Of a stretch of DNA of 7,144 nt, positions 1 through 6,998 are shown in pieces. Source of the DNA: Draconibacterium orientale. Its GTDB lineage: Bacteria > Bacteroidota > Bacteroidia > Bacteroidales > UBA12170. The first letter of the stretch is position 1. Each line of letters starts with the position of its first letter. The notes below the pieces were generated by a model. That model saw only the letters and a program-made list of their open reading frames with translations. It did not search any database and had not been told where the DNA came from. Position numbers and translations under genes: made by a program. Where the stretch lies: positions 1 through 7,144 of the forward strand of contig DYSK01000106.1 of the NCBI GenBank assembly GCA_020718315.1, written 5' to 3'.

Positions 1-814
1 AAGAGTAGTCGAAATCTATGGCCCGGAATCGTCAGGAAAAACAACCTTGGCTATTCATGCCATTGCAGAAGCCCAAAAAGCCGGAGGTATAGCTGCATTT
101 ATTGATGCTGAACATGCTTTTGATCGGTTTTATGCAGCTAAATTGGGTGTTGATATTGAGAACTTGTTTATCTCTCAACCCGACAATGGCGAGCAAGCTT
201 TAGAAATCACCGAAAATTTAATTCGGTCGGGAGCTATTGATATTATTGTAATCGATTCTGTTGCCGCTCTCACTCCCCGAAGCGAAATTGAAGGAGAAAT
301 GGGCGATTCCAAAATGGGTTTGCAGGCTCGTTTGATGTCGCAAGCGCTGCGTAAACTCACCGGAACGATTAGCAAAACAGGTGCTACTTGTATCTTTATT
401 AATCAATTACGCGAAAAAATTGGAGTTATGTTTGGAAATCCTGAAACAACAACCGGAGGAAATGCGCTTAAATTTTATGCAAGTATTCGTTTAGATATTC
501 GTAAGATATCCACCATTAAAGACAAAGACAATGTTGTTGGAACACGTGTTCGGGTAAAGGTGGTAAAAAACAAAGTGGCTCCACCTTTCCGTCAAACTGA
601 ATTCGAAATTATGTTTGGTGAAGGAATTTCCAAAACCGGCGAAATTGTGGACTTGGGCGTGGAATATGAAATTATTAAGAAAGCCGGCAGTTGGTTTAGT
701 TATGGCGATACAAAACTAGGACAAGGACGTGATGCCGTGAAAGCATTGCTTATGGACAATCCGGAATTATCGGACGAACTGGAAGCTAAAATTAGAGAAA
801 TCATGAAAGCGTAA
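1..814 (+). CDS. recA: RecA recombinase, 5' end missing
   Basis: RecA is the ATP-dependent DNA strand-exchange protein of homologous recombination and the coprotease that triggers LexA cleavage in the SOS response. The reading frame is open from base 2 to the TAA at 812-814 (270 residues), so the gene starts outside the window; by comparison with E. coli RecA about 59 N-terminal residues are missing. Visible are the Walker A motif GPESSGKTT (bases 20-46), the catalytic glutamate in FIDAEHAFD (equivalent to E. coli E96), the Walker B stretch [10 protein letters not shown], and the DNA-binding loop 2 region [17 protein letters not shown]. The TTG at 47 lies inside the Walker A region and is not a start. 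The C terminus ends at EIMKA, so the acidic tail found in E. coli RecA is absent; the full protein would be about 329 residues. The gene converges on the Hpt gene and ends in a shared hairpin terminator. Confidence 0.98.
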   Translation, partial: RVVEIYGPESSGKTTLAIHAIAEAQKAGGIAAFIDAEHAFDRFYAAKLGVDIENLFISQPDNGEQALEITENLIRSGAIDIIVIDSVAALTPRSEIEGEMGDSKMGLQARLMSQALRKLTGTISKTGATCIFINQLREKIGVMFGNPETTTGGNALKFYASIRLDIRKISTIKDKDNVVGTRVRVKVVKNKVAPPFRQTEFEIMFGEGISKTGEIVDLGVEYEIIKKAGSWFSYGDTKLGQGRDAVKALLMDNPELSDELEAKIREIMKA

Positions 815-837
815 AACGCGCTTTGTTCTAAAATGAA

Positions 838-862
838 AAAAGGCCGAATTATTCGGCCTTTT
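838..862. terminator. Bidirectional intrinsic terminator between recA and hpt
   Basis: A perfect inverted repeat, AAAAGGCCGAA at 838-848 and its complement at 852-862, forms an 11-bp stem with a 3-base TTA loop. On the plus strand it is followed by TTTTATTTTATA, counting the T bases of the stem. On the minus strand the A-run 835-841 gives a U-run. The hairpin lies 23 bases past the recA stop and 45 bases past the stop of the convergent Hpt gene, so it can end transcripts from both sides. Confidence 0.9.
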
Positions 863-907
863 ATTTTATATGGTTTTTTAAAACGTTGTCGAATTTTTGA
901 GGGCAAA

Positions 908-1249
908 TCAAGAATACTCCGTGCTCATTTTTGTAAGATCCACAACAAGAATATCTGTAGAAGCTTTCAACAATTTATAATCAGCTAAAAGACCCTGTCC
1001 GTTTTTTGCGCGTCCTTTTTCTTCGATGACGCGCGCAAATTCTTCGGATTCTTTGTCAAAGAAATTTGCCGTAACACCTTTTAAACTGTGTGCTCTTTTG
1101 TATATTTGGTCAAAATCACCTTGTATTATAGCCTCTTCAAGCTTTTCCATCCGTTCAGGATACTCGGTGACGTAGATAGTCATGATTTCCTTGACAACTT
1201 CTTTGTCAAAAATTTCATAGTTCGAAGCAAAAATAGCCTTGTCGATCAT
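908..1249 (-). CDS. Stand-alone Hpt-domain phosphotransfer protein
   Basis: This 113-residue protein consists of little more than one histidine phosphotransfer (Hpt) domain. Such domains are four-helix bundles that carry a phosphoryl group on a histidine between a hybrid sensor kinase receiver and a response regulator. The hallmark AHSLKG motif is at residues 53-58, with H54 as the predicted phospho-accepting residue, and is preceded by amphipathic helices (about 14-31 and 33-43). There is no signal peptide, membrane segment, kinase or receiver domain, so it should be cytoplasmic. The start at 1249 is the first ATG after a plausible promoter; there is no clear Shine-Dalgarno, which is usual in Bacteroidota. 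No kinase or regulator gene is adjacent, so its partners cannot be named from this window. It is separated from the feo genes by 76 bases and ends facing recA. Confidence 0.88.
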   Translation of the reverse strand: MIDKAIFASNYEIFDKEVVKEIMTIYVTEYPERMEKLEEAIIQGDFDQIYKRAHSLKGVTANFFDKESEEFARVIEEKGRAKNGQGLLADYKLLKASTDILVVDLTKMSTEYS

Positions 1250-1269
1250 AAGTGTTTGTTTTATTAGGG

Positions 1270-1300
1270 TAAAGATATAGAAAAATAAATATAATTGAAA
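1270..1300 (-). promoter_or_regulatory. Candidate promoter of the Hpt gene
   Basis: On the minus strand, TATCTTTA (1270-1277) matches the bacteroidete -7 consensus TAnnTTTG except at the last base. TTTC (1297-1300) stands for the -33 TTTG element, and the 19-base spacer is of normal length. The site ends 20 bases before the Hpt ATG, which leaves a short leader. It would separate Hpt expression from the upstream feo operon. It is a consensus match only, with one mismatch in each box. Confidence 0.4.
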
Positions 1301-1325
1301 TGATTGGGCTAAAAATGCGCAAAAA

Positions 1326-1559
1326 TTATTTGCTCCACGATTTATTTGAACTATAAGATCTGGTGTTCAGGGTTTTGGCTTTGTTGGTTAGTTTTAATGA
1401 ATCGAAGTCCACTTTTATTGCACAACTGCCACAGGAACCGGAAGCGCAACTTGAACAAGCAGCCGAGTTTTTTTGCGGCTTGAAAAATTCAATCGATTTC
1501 AAAACAAGGTGAATTGTTGTTAGGAGGAGGATGAGATAAACGGTGATTTCTTGCCACAT
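1326..1559 (-). CDS. FeoB-associated Cys-rich membrane protein
   Basis: This 77-residue protein follows the feoAB stop codon by only 3 bases, so the two genes are almost certainly co-transcribed and probably translationally coupled. It has one hydrophobic N-terminal membrane segment (about residues 5-20, ITVYLILLLTTIHLVL). A short basic/aromatic stretch and a compact cysteine cluster CSSCASGSCGSC follow (residues 35-46; C35, C38, C43, C46, spacing Cx2Cx4Cx2C), then a Ser/Lys/Asn-rich tail of about 30 residues. This matches the build of the small FeoB-associated Cys-rich membrane proteins found next to feoB in Bacteroidota and Firmicutes, which are thought to take the place of FeoC; their exact role is not settled. 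The cysteines could bind Fe2+ or an Fe-S cluster, which is inference. The C-terminal tail seems long for the family. Confidence 0.82.
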   Translation of the reverse strand: MWQEITVYLILLLTTIHLVLKSIEFFKPQKNSAACSSCASGSCGSCAIKVDFDSLKLTNKAKTLNTRSYSSNKSWSK

Positions 1560-1562
1560 AGT

Positions 1563-4082
1563 TTATAGAATTAAGCTTCCAATTTGAAAAGTTAGAAAAG
1601 AGAGTATCCAGGCGAGCCCGGTGGAGTAAACTACCAGAAATGCAGCCCATTTCCAGCTTCCTGATTCGCGCTTTACGGCAGCAACAACTGCAATACACGG
1701 GAAATAAATCAGAACGAAAATTAGAAATGAAATGGCCGCCAAAGGTGTATAGATAAGTTCGCCTTTTCGCTTTCCGCTTTCATATTTTGCGTTCTGTAAG
1801 CGATGCGTCAAAACTTCCGTCTCGGATTCAGAGTCGGCTTGGTAAAGCACGCCAATGGTACTCACCACAATTTCTTTTGCTGCAGCGCCGGCAAGTAAAC
1901 TCACACCCATTTTCCAATCAAATCCTAAAGGAGCTATCGCTGGTTCTATGAATCGGCCTACTTGCCCAATATAACTATTGGCTTGTCGTTCGCTTTCTTT
2001 GGCTATTTCAAAGGAATGTACTTCTTTTTGATGCGCTAGATTCAGCAATTGATATTCGCTTTCGTTCAATCCCGGAGTTTGAATTATTTTGTTTTCGTAG
2101 GTGTTTTGAGCATTGGCAATCAGATCGTCGTAATTTTTACTAAATTCTATTTCTCTAGGAAAATATCCTGCCGCCCAAATAACGATAGAAGCAACTAAGA
2201 TAATTCCTCCCATTTTTTGCAAATATTGCTTGGCTTTAAACCACATGTGCTTTACCGTATTTCGCAAAGTAGGAATCCGATAAGGTGGCAATTCCATTAC
2301 AAATGGCGATTCCTCGGTTTTGAAAAGGGTTTTCTTAAACAGAATAGCCACCAAAATGGCTACCAAAATTCCAAAGGCATAAATGCTAAATAAAACTGTT
2401 CCGGCATAAGTAGGGAAAAATGCGCCAATAATCAAGATGTAAACCGGCAAACGAGCCGAACACGACATAAATGGATTGATGAGCATTGTGAGCAATCGAT
2501 CATTGTGATTTTCGATGGTTCTGGTGGACATTATTGCAGGAACATTGCAACCAAAACCCATCAATAATGGAATAAACGACCGACCATGCAAACCAATTTT
2601 ATGCATCAACTTATCCATGATAAAAGCAACACGTGCCATATAACCTGTATCTTCCATCAAGCTGATGAAAAAGAAAAGAATGAGAATGTTGGGTAAGAAT
2701 ACAATAACGCCGCCTACACCTCCAATGATTCCGTCTATCAGTAAATCTTTCAGCATTCCGGCTGGCATAGATGTTCCAATAAAATTCATTAAGTACGAAA
2801 CCCCGGAATCGATCCAATTCATTGGGAATTCGCCGAGCCGAAATGTGGTGTAAAACATGACCCACATAAATGCCAAAAAAAGAGGAAATGCGAATATTTT
2901 GCTTGTTAGGAAAGCATCAATAATGTGTACGTTTTCCCATTTTCTACTTGGTCCTGGTTTCAAGGTTTCTTTTAATGCGCCGGCAATGAAAGCATATTTA
3001 GCATCTGCAATCAGCGATTCAGTGTCTTCATTGAACGATTTTCGCAATGATTGTTGCGCTTTTTTTGTTGCGTGCTTTATGCGATCTGCATGGACTAATT
3101 CGTTGATGCGGTTGATTGTTACACGATCGTTTTCCAGCAATTTGATGGCTAAAAACCGCGATGAAATCAAATCCGTTAAATTGTAGTGTTCTTTCTTTTT
3201 TATCTCACTTTGAACCGCGCTTATTGCATCTTCAATCGCAAGTCCATAATTGATATGAATATGACGGACAATTTTGTTTTTATCTTCAAAAACCCCAATA
3301 ATGGTGTCGAAAAGCTCTTTCAATCCTTGTCCGCGTCTCCCATCAGTTGGAACCATCGGAATGCCAATCATTTTTCCTAAAGAAACATAATCAAACTGAT
3401 CGCCGCGTTTACTTAGTTCGTCCCACATATTTAAGGCGATCACCACTTTGATATCCATATCAATGAGTTGGGTGGTCAGAAATAAATTTCGTTCGAGGCT
3501 TGATGAATCAACTACATTGATTACCACATCAGGTATGTTTTCGAAAATATAGTTTCTTACATAAAGTTCTTCCGGTGTGTAATGGGTAATGGAATAGGTC
3601 CCCGGTAAATCTACAATATTGAATTGATAACCATTCTGATAAAAGTGAGCGTCTTTGGCCGAAACAGTTACTCCGGTGTAATTTCCAACATGTTCTTTGG
3701 AGCCGGAAGCGAAATTGAACAAACTGGTTTTCCCGCTGTTTGGATTTCCTACTAAAGCAACGTTTATGATTTTATCTTTTCGAATGCGACCTCTTTTTAA
3801 ACCTTCATTGTCGAATGTCCCCCGGAAATCGTTTTGTTTGATTCTTCCAGGCTCGTGTTCGTAAATAATTTCAATCATTTTTGCTTCTTGAGCACGCAAT
3901 GAAATGTCGTATCCCATTATCTGATATTCGATGGGATCTTGCAGTGGCGCTTTTTTTACGACAGTCACTTTTTTGCCCACCACAAATCCCATTTCGATAA
4001 GGCGTTTGCGAAACGCACCACGGCCTTTTATTTTAACTACAATGCCGGATTCGCCTTGGGTAAGGTCAAAGAGTGATTTCAT
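1563..4082 (-). CDS. feoB: FeoA-FeoB fusion, ferrous iron transporter
   Basis: This is an 839-residue inner-membrane Fe2+ uptake protein in which FeoA and FeoB, often separate genes, are one chain. Residues 1-75 are the SH3-like FeoA domain (RKRLIEMGF, APLQDPIEY, GYDISLR), and 76-104 are a charged linker. The G domain of FeoB follows: G1 GNPNSGKT (112-119), switch I around T139 in GVTV, G3 DLPG (158-161), G4 NMWD (218-221). A helical cytoplasmic part runs to about 385. The membrane part starts near 390 and shows the conserved GCNVPA (511-516), MSCSARLPVY (539-548), GAAAKEIVVSTIGVLY (732-747) and YFPCIAVVA (793-801). A soluble charged insert occupies about 641-705. Start: ATG at 4082 gives a complete FeoA domain. 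The protein looks intact. It heads a two-gene unit with the Cys-rich partner. No Fur-like site was seen upstream. Confidence 0.97.
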   Translation of the reverse strand: MKSLFDLTQGESGIVVKIKGRGAFRKRLIEMGFVVGKKVTVVKKAPLQDPIEYQIMGYDISLRAQEAKMIEIIYEHEPGRIKQNDFRGTFDNEGLKRGRIRKDKIINVALVGNPNSGKTSLFNFASGSKEHVGNYTGVTVSAKDAHFYQNGYQFNIVDLPGTYSITHYTPEELYVRNYIFENIPDVVINVVDSSSLERNLFLTTQLIDMDIKVVIALNMWDELSKRGDQFDYVSLGKMIGIPMVPTDGRRGQGLKELFDTIIGVFEDKNKIVRHIHINYGLAIEDAISAVQSEIKKKEHYNLTDLISSRFLAIKLLENDRVTINRINELVHADRIKHATKKAQQSLRKSFNEDTESLIADAKYAFIAGALKETLKPGPSRKWENVHIIDAFLTSKIFAFPLFLAFMWVMFYTTFRLGEFPMNWIDSGVSYLMNFIGTSMPAGMLKDLLIDGIIGGVGGVIVFLPNILILFFFISLMEDTGYMARVAFIMDKLMHKIGLHGRSFIPLLMGFGCNVPAIMSTRTIENHNDRLLTMLINPFMSCSARLPVYILIIGAFFPTYAGTVLFSIYAFGILVAILVAILFKKTLFKTEESPFVMELPPYRIPTLRNTVKHMWFKAKQYLQKMGGIILVASIVIWAAGYFPREIEFSKNYDDLIANAQNTYENKIIQTPGLNESEYQLLNLAHQKEVHSFEIAKESERQANSYIGQVGRFIEPAIAPLGFDWKMGVSLLAGAAAKEIVVSTIGVLYQADSESETEVLTHRLQNAKYESGKRKGELIYTPLAAISFLIFVLIYFPCIAVVAAVKRESGSWKWAAFLVVYSTGLAWILSFLTFQIGSLIL

Positions 4083-4099
4083 TCGTTGTTTGTGCTCAT
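4079..4099 (-). other. Possible 6-codon upstream ORF overlapping the feo start
   Basis: An ATG at 4097-4099 opens a tiny frame, MSTNNE, whose TGA stop (4079-4081) overlaps the feoAB ATG (4080-4082) in an ATGA arrangement. Such overlaps allow stop-start re-initiation. It lies just downstream of a -7-like element, and the predicted transcript start falls at about the same place, so it may be leaderless or not translated at all. A chance occurrence is possible. Confidence 0.25.
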
Positions 4100-4105
4100 G
4101 TGCTG

Positions 4106-4113
4106 CAAAAATA
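4106..4113 (-). promoter_or_regulatory. -7 promoter element of the feo operon
   Basis: TATTTTTG on the minus strand is an exact match to the bacteroidete -7 consensus TAnnTTTG. It lies 23 bases before the feoAB ATG, so transcription would begin at about 4099-4101. No TTTG is present at the -33 spacing (the sequence there is A-rich), so the promoter may be weak or activator-dependent. Confidence 0.5.
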
Positions 4114-4192
4114 GCTTAATGCTTTTGATTGGCTTTTATATTGAAGCAAAATACCCACTTATTGGGATGTGAGAATATGCTTTGCGAGCGAA

Positions 4193-4702
4193 TTAGTCCT
4201 GCTTTTTGAATAATAGTAGATGAATGGCTTTGGCGGCATTTACCAATCGGATACCCCAATGGGTTTCGAAATAATTTTTGCATTCATTCACAGCATTCTC
4301 TCGGGCAGTTTGCGTGTTTTTGGAATAGAGAATCAGGAAATCTTTTAAATCCTGATACACATCCGTAAGATTGTCGGCAATGCTTGCTTTTATTGCTTCC
4401 GAGTTATCAGCATATTCCAAAACCCAATATTCATCCTCTGCATTCAATTTGTTGCGAAGCTCGTTAAAAACGATTTCCCAAGTTTCTTGCGTAACAAAGC
4501 GTTCGAGATAGGCATCGTCTGTGACTTCAATGGCAGGAATTAAAGAACCTTTCAGATAGAGCAGCGGAATTATTTTTTGAAAATATTTTAAAATATCCTC
4601 TTTCGAATAAGCTTCTATTTTTTCTATGAATAAACAATATTCATGTGCAACGGTAATCAATTCGAGAACGCTTTTCGATTGGGTTATATTTTCATCAGAC
4701 AT
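4193..4702 (-). CDS. DUF5063-like protein of unknown function
   Basis: This 169-residue, acidic, soluble and mostly helical protein has no signal peptide, membrane segment or cysteine cluster. The sequence resembles the DUF5063 family, which is known mainly from Bacteroidota and has no assigned function; stretches such as ILKYFQKIIPLLYLKGSLIP and the end WGIRLVNAAKAIHLLL are the basis for this. As I recall, family members often lie near an RNase D-like 3'-5' exonuclease gene, but no such gene is here. It sits between the rplS terminator and the feo operon on the same strand, with 110 bases before feoAB. No catalytic motif can be named. The start at 4702 is the only ATG that gives the full N-terminal helix, and it follows an AT-rich leader. 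The family call is from pattern memory and is moderately sure; the reading frame itself is convincing. Confidence 0.75.
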   Translation of the reverse strand: MSDENITQSKSVLELITVAHEYCLFIEKIEAYSKEDILKYFQKIIPLLYLKGSLIPAIEVTDDAYLERFVTQETWEIVFNELRNKLNAEDEYWVLEYADNSEAIKASIADNLTDVYQDLKDFLILYSKNTQTARENAVNECKNYFETHWGIRLVNAAKAIHLLLFKKQD

Positions 4703-4742
4703 GACTCTTTTTGTTTTTTGAATACCGAAAAATAAATGTAAA

Positions 4743-4770
4743 AAAAAACTTCGAGTGGTCGAAGTTTTTT
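4743..4770 (-). terminator. rplS intrinsic terminator
   Basis: A perfect 12-bp stem (4743-4754 with 4759-4770, core CTTCGA/TCGAAG) closes a 4-base loop. On the minus strand it runs into nine consecutive T bases (4740-4748). It begins 19 bases after the rplS stop codon. The A/T flanks are symmetrical, so weak activity on the plus strand is possible, but no gene needs it there. It isolates rplS from the DUF5063-like gene. Confidence 0.93.
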
Positions 4771-4789
4771 ATTTGCGAATAGAAGAATC

Positions 4790-5143
4790 TTAAACTCTTC
4801 TTTCTTTAATACGTGCTTTCTTGCCTTTCAATCCTCTTAAATAGTAAATGCGTGCTCTGCGTACAACACCTAGGCGATTTACTTCTATATCATCGATATT
4901 TGGAGAGGAGAAAGGGAAAATTCTTTCAACACCAACGTTATTTGAAATTTTGCGAACAGTGAAGGTTTCGGTAGCGCCACTTCCTGAACGTTGGATCACA
5001 ACGCCTTGGTAGTTTTGAATACGCTCTTTGTTTCCTTCCTTAATTTTATACTTTACAGTAACAGTATCTCCGGCCTTAAATGCAGGAAATTGTTTCTTTT
5101 CTATTGAATCCTCAACGAATTTTATAAGATCTAACTTACTCAT
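4790..5143 (-). CDS. rplS: 50S ribosomal protein L19 (bL19)
   Basis: This 117-residue protein is the large-subunit protein bL19, which lies at the interface of the 30S and 50S subunits. Family-typical stretches are [16 protein letters not shown] (23-38), [38 protein letters not shown] and the basic end [22 protein letters not shown]. The length is normal for the family (about 115 residues). The protein starts [12 protein letters not shown] at 5143, with no Shine-Dalgarno in the A-rich leader. It is often the last gene of an rpsP-rimM-trmD-rplS operon. Here trmD is upstream on the same strand but 193 bases away, rpsP and rimM are not in the window, and a strong promoter and terminator frame rplS, so it is probably transcribed mainly on its own. 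Confidence 0.98.
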   Translation of the reverse strand: MSKLDLIKFVEDSIEKKQFPAFKAGDTVTVKYKIKEGNKERIQNYQGVVIQRSGSGATETFTVRKISNNVGVERIFPFSSPNIDDIEVNRLGVVRRARIYYLRGLKGKKARIKERRV

Positions 5144-5336
5144 TATATTGTGTTTTATCTATTTCTAAAAAGGAGTGCAAATATATGGCTAATAATTTAT
5201 TTTGTGCAAGTAATTTAAGAAATTAATTTTTGTCAATTTTATTTTTCTTTTCTTTTCATTCAAAATGTTCAGTATATATCTGTTTAATAAATAGTTGCAA
5301 AATTTCAAAAATAGAAAAATATTTTATTATCAAAAA
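5144..5336. other. AT-rich trmD-rplS intergenic region
   Basis: This 193-base gap is the longest gene-free stretch in the window and is very AT-rich. It holds the rplS promoter (5178-5210) and a second exact -7 match on the minus strand, TATTTTTG at 5306-5313, just past the trmD stop. That second site could start a longer rplS leader of about 150 bases. I see no GC-containing hairpin that would terminate trmD, and no convincing structured RNA. Confidence 0.5.
5178..5210 (-). promoter_or_regulatory. rplS promoter
   Basis: TATATTTG (5178-5185, minus strand) is an exact match to the bacteroidete -7 consensus TAnnTTTG, and is followed by CAC. CTTG (5207-5210) fits the -33 TTTG box with one mismatch, and the spacer is 21 bases, within the usual 19-21. 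The predicted start at about 5171 leaves a leader of roughly 27 bases ahead of rplS. This is the best promoter match in the window. Confidence 0.7.
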
Positions 5337-6023
5337 TTAAATGTCATCTTTTTGAAGCAAATCCGGCCTACGGCTTCGTGTTCTTTCAATGGCTTGTTGA
5401 AATTTCCATTCGGCAATTAATTTTTCGTTTCCCGAAAGCAGAATGTCGGGCACTTTCATTCCCTTAAAATCGGAGGGACGTGTGTAAACCGGAGGCGATA
5501 GGAAGCCATCTTGAAAAGAATCGGAAAGGGCAGAGGTTTCGTCGCCCAATACGCCCGGAATTAAGCGAATTAATGCATCTGTAAGTATCATGGCTGCCAA
5601 TTCGCCACCCGACAAAACGTAATCGCCAATGCTGATTTCGTGCGTGATGTATTTTTCGCGAATGCGCTCATCAATTCCTTTGTAATGACCGCAAAGCAGA
5701 AGTAGGTTTTTGAACGACGAAAAGTGGTTGGCCGTTTTTTGATTGAAAACTTCGCCATCAGGAGTCAGAAAAATAATTGCATCGTAGGTGAATTTGCTTT
5801 TTAAGTCGTCAATGGCCATAGCGATTGGCTCGGCCATCATCACCATTCCCGAACCGCCGCCGTAGGGATAATCGTCCACATTTTTATGTTTGCTCAAGGC
5901 ATAATCCCGGATATTGTGAATCTGAATTTCTACCAAACCTTTTTCCATTGCTCGTTTGATGATGGAGTGATGAAAAGGGCCTTCGAACATTTCGGGAAAG
6001 ATGCTGAGAATATCTATGCGCAT
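5337..6023 (-). CDS. trmD: tRNA (guanine-N1)-methyltransferase TrmD
   Basis: TrmD uses S-adenosylmethionine to methylate N1 of G37, next to the anticodon, in a subset of tRNAs, preventing +1 frameshifting; it acts as a cytosolic homodimer. The 228-residue chain begins [13 protein letters not shown]. It carries YGGGSGM (54-60), then the trefoil-knot SAM-site motifs [10 protein letters not shown] (111-120) and GDYVLSGGE (133-141). R153 in RLIPGVLG and D168 in DSF match the catalytic pair R154 and D169 of E. coli TrmD, and PPVYTRP follows. The end, [18 protein letters not shown], is the usual tRNA-binding C-terminal part; at 228 residues it is shorter than E. coli TrmD (255) because the tail is trimmed. 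The ATG lies 6 bases after the tal stop, which supports co-transcription. All key residues are present. Confidence 0.98.
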   Translation of the reverse strand: MRIDILSIFPEMFEGPFHHSIIKRAMEKGLVEIQIHNIRDYALSKHKNVDDYPYGGGSGMVMMAEPIAMAIDDLKSKFTYDAIIFLTPDGEVFNQKTANHFSSFKNLLLLCGHYKGIDERIREKYITHEISIGDYVLSGGELAAMILTDALIRLIPGVLGDETSALSDSFQDGFLSPPVYTRPSDFKGMKVPDILLSGNEKLIAEWKFQQAIERTRSRRPDLLQKDDI

Positions 6024-6029
6024 GATTTT

Positions 6030-6986
6030 TTATAGTTTTGAGGCAATAAAATTTTCCAGTTTTACTAAATCGGCGCTGAATTTACGAATTCCTTCGGCTA
6101 ATTTTTCCGTGGCCATGGCATCTTCGTTGAGCAACCAACGGAACGTTTTTTCGTCGAGATTGATTTTTTCGATTTCTTGCGATTTAGCTTGGTCCACATT
6201 TAGCTTGGCTTCAATTTCAATGTTCGATAATTCCAATTCGGCCAATAATTGAGGCGAAATGGTGAGCAAATCGCAGCCGGCTAACTCGATAATTTCACCG
6301 ATATTCCGAAAGCTAGCACCCATGATTTCGGTTTTGTAATCGAATTTTTTGTAATAGTTGAAAATTTCGGCTACGGAGAGCACGCCTGGATCTGCTGAGG
6401 CTTCGATATGGCTGATGCCACGGTCTTTTTTATGCCAATCCAATATTCGGCCTACAAATGGTGAAATAAGTTGAACTCCGGCTTCGGCACATGCAATGGC
6501 TTGTGCTTTGTTGAAAAGTAAGGTTAGGTTGGTATGGATTCCTTCTGTTTCCAAAACTTCCGCCGCTTTGATTCCTTCCCAAGTGGAGGCAATTTTTATT
6601 AAAATTCGTTGGCGAGGAATGCCCGACGATTCATAAAGTCGGATTAGAAAGCGCGCTTTTTCCAAAGTTGCTTTGGTATCGAACGAAAGGCGTGCATCCA
6701 CTTCGGTCGAAACTCTGCCGGGCACTACTTTCAATATTTCTAAACCAAAATTAACTGCCAAACGATCCATACAATAGCTCAGTTGCGCTTTTTTGTCTTT
6801 GGAGCGAGCTTGTCCGTACGAAATGGCATCGCCAATCAAATAATCGTATTTCGGATCTTGCGAAGCGGCATAAATCAAGGATGGATTTGTGGTAGAATCG
6901 AGCGGTTTGAACTGTTTTATCGATTCAAAATCGCCGGTATCGGCCACTACTTTTGTGTATTTTTTTAATTGTTCCAGACTATTCAT
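6030..6986 (-). CDS. tal: Transaldolase, TalB type
   Basis: Transaldolase moves a dihydroxyacetone unit between sedoheptulose 7-phosphate and glyceraldehyde 3-phosphate, giving erythrose 4-phosphate and fructose 6-phosphate in the non-oxidative pentose phosphate pathway. The 318-residue chain aligns almost end to end with E. coli TalB (317). It shows D16 in VVADTGD (E. coli D17), TTNPSL (32-37), [21 protein letters not shown] in two parts around residues 81-101, the Schiff-base lysine K131 in IKIASTWEG (E. coli K132), NLTLLF (143-148), F177 in [11 protein letters not shown] (the phenylalanine typical of true transaldolases as opposed to fructose-6-phosphate aldolases), and [10 protein letters not shown] with R227. 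It starts 12 bases after the stop of an upstream gene and ends 6 bases before trmD, so it sits in the middle of an operon. Confidence 0.98.
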   Translation of the reverse strand: MNSLEQLKKYTKVVADTGDFESIKQFKPLDSTTNPSLIYAASQDPKYDYLIGDAISYGQARSKDKKAQLSYCMDRLAVNFGLEILKVVPGRVSTEVDARLSFDTKATLEKARFLIRLYESSGIPRQRILIKIASTWEGIKAAEVLETEGIHTNLTLLFNKAQAIACAEAGVQLISPFVGRILDWHKKDRGISHIEASADPGVLSVAEIFNYYKKFDYKTEIMGASFRNIGEIIELAGCDLLTISPQLLAELELSNIEIEAKLNVDQAKSQEIEKINLDEKTFRWLLNEDAMATEKLAEGIRKFSADLVKLENFIASKL

Positions 6987-6998
6987 AAGCTATTTTTT

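Noticed and set aside
47..49. TTG as a possible start codon of the recA frame
   Set aside because: It lies within the Walker A region, and the frame is open upstream to the window edge with matching RecA sequence.
1443..1458. Cys cluster as a metallothionein or zinc ribbon
   Set aside because: The preceding membrane helix and the 3-base distance to feoB fit the FeoB-associated family better.
2611..3380. Several overlapping open frames on both strands within the FeoB coding region (plus-strand frames 2665-2853, 2857-3186, 3186-3380; minus-strand frame 2611-2865)
   Set aside because: All are shadows of the well-conserved feoAB frame, with no recognisable protein pattern or start signal.
4114..4140. 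Fur box ahead of feoAB
   Set aside because: No stretch resembles the 19-base Fur consensus palindrome closely enough.
5314..5325. AT palindrome after the trmD stop as a terminator
   Set aside because: It has no GC pairs in the stem and would be too weak; trmD may read through.
5144..5336. Structured ribosomal-protein leader RNA upstream of rplS
   Set aside because: The best promoter leaves only about 27 bases of leader, and I could not find a stable hairpin in the AT-rich stretch; kept only as a test in the findings.
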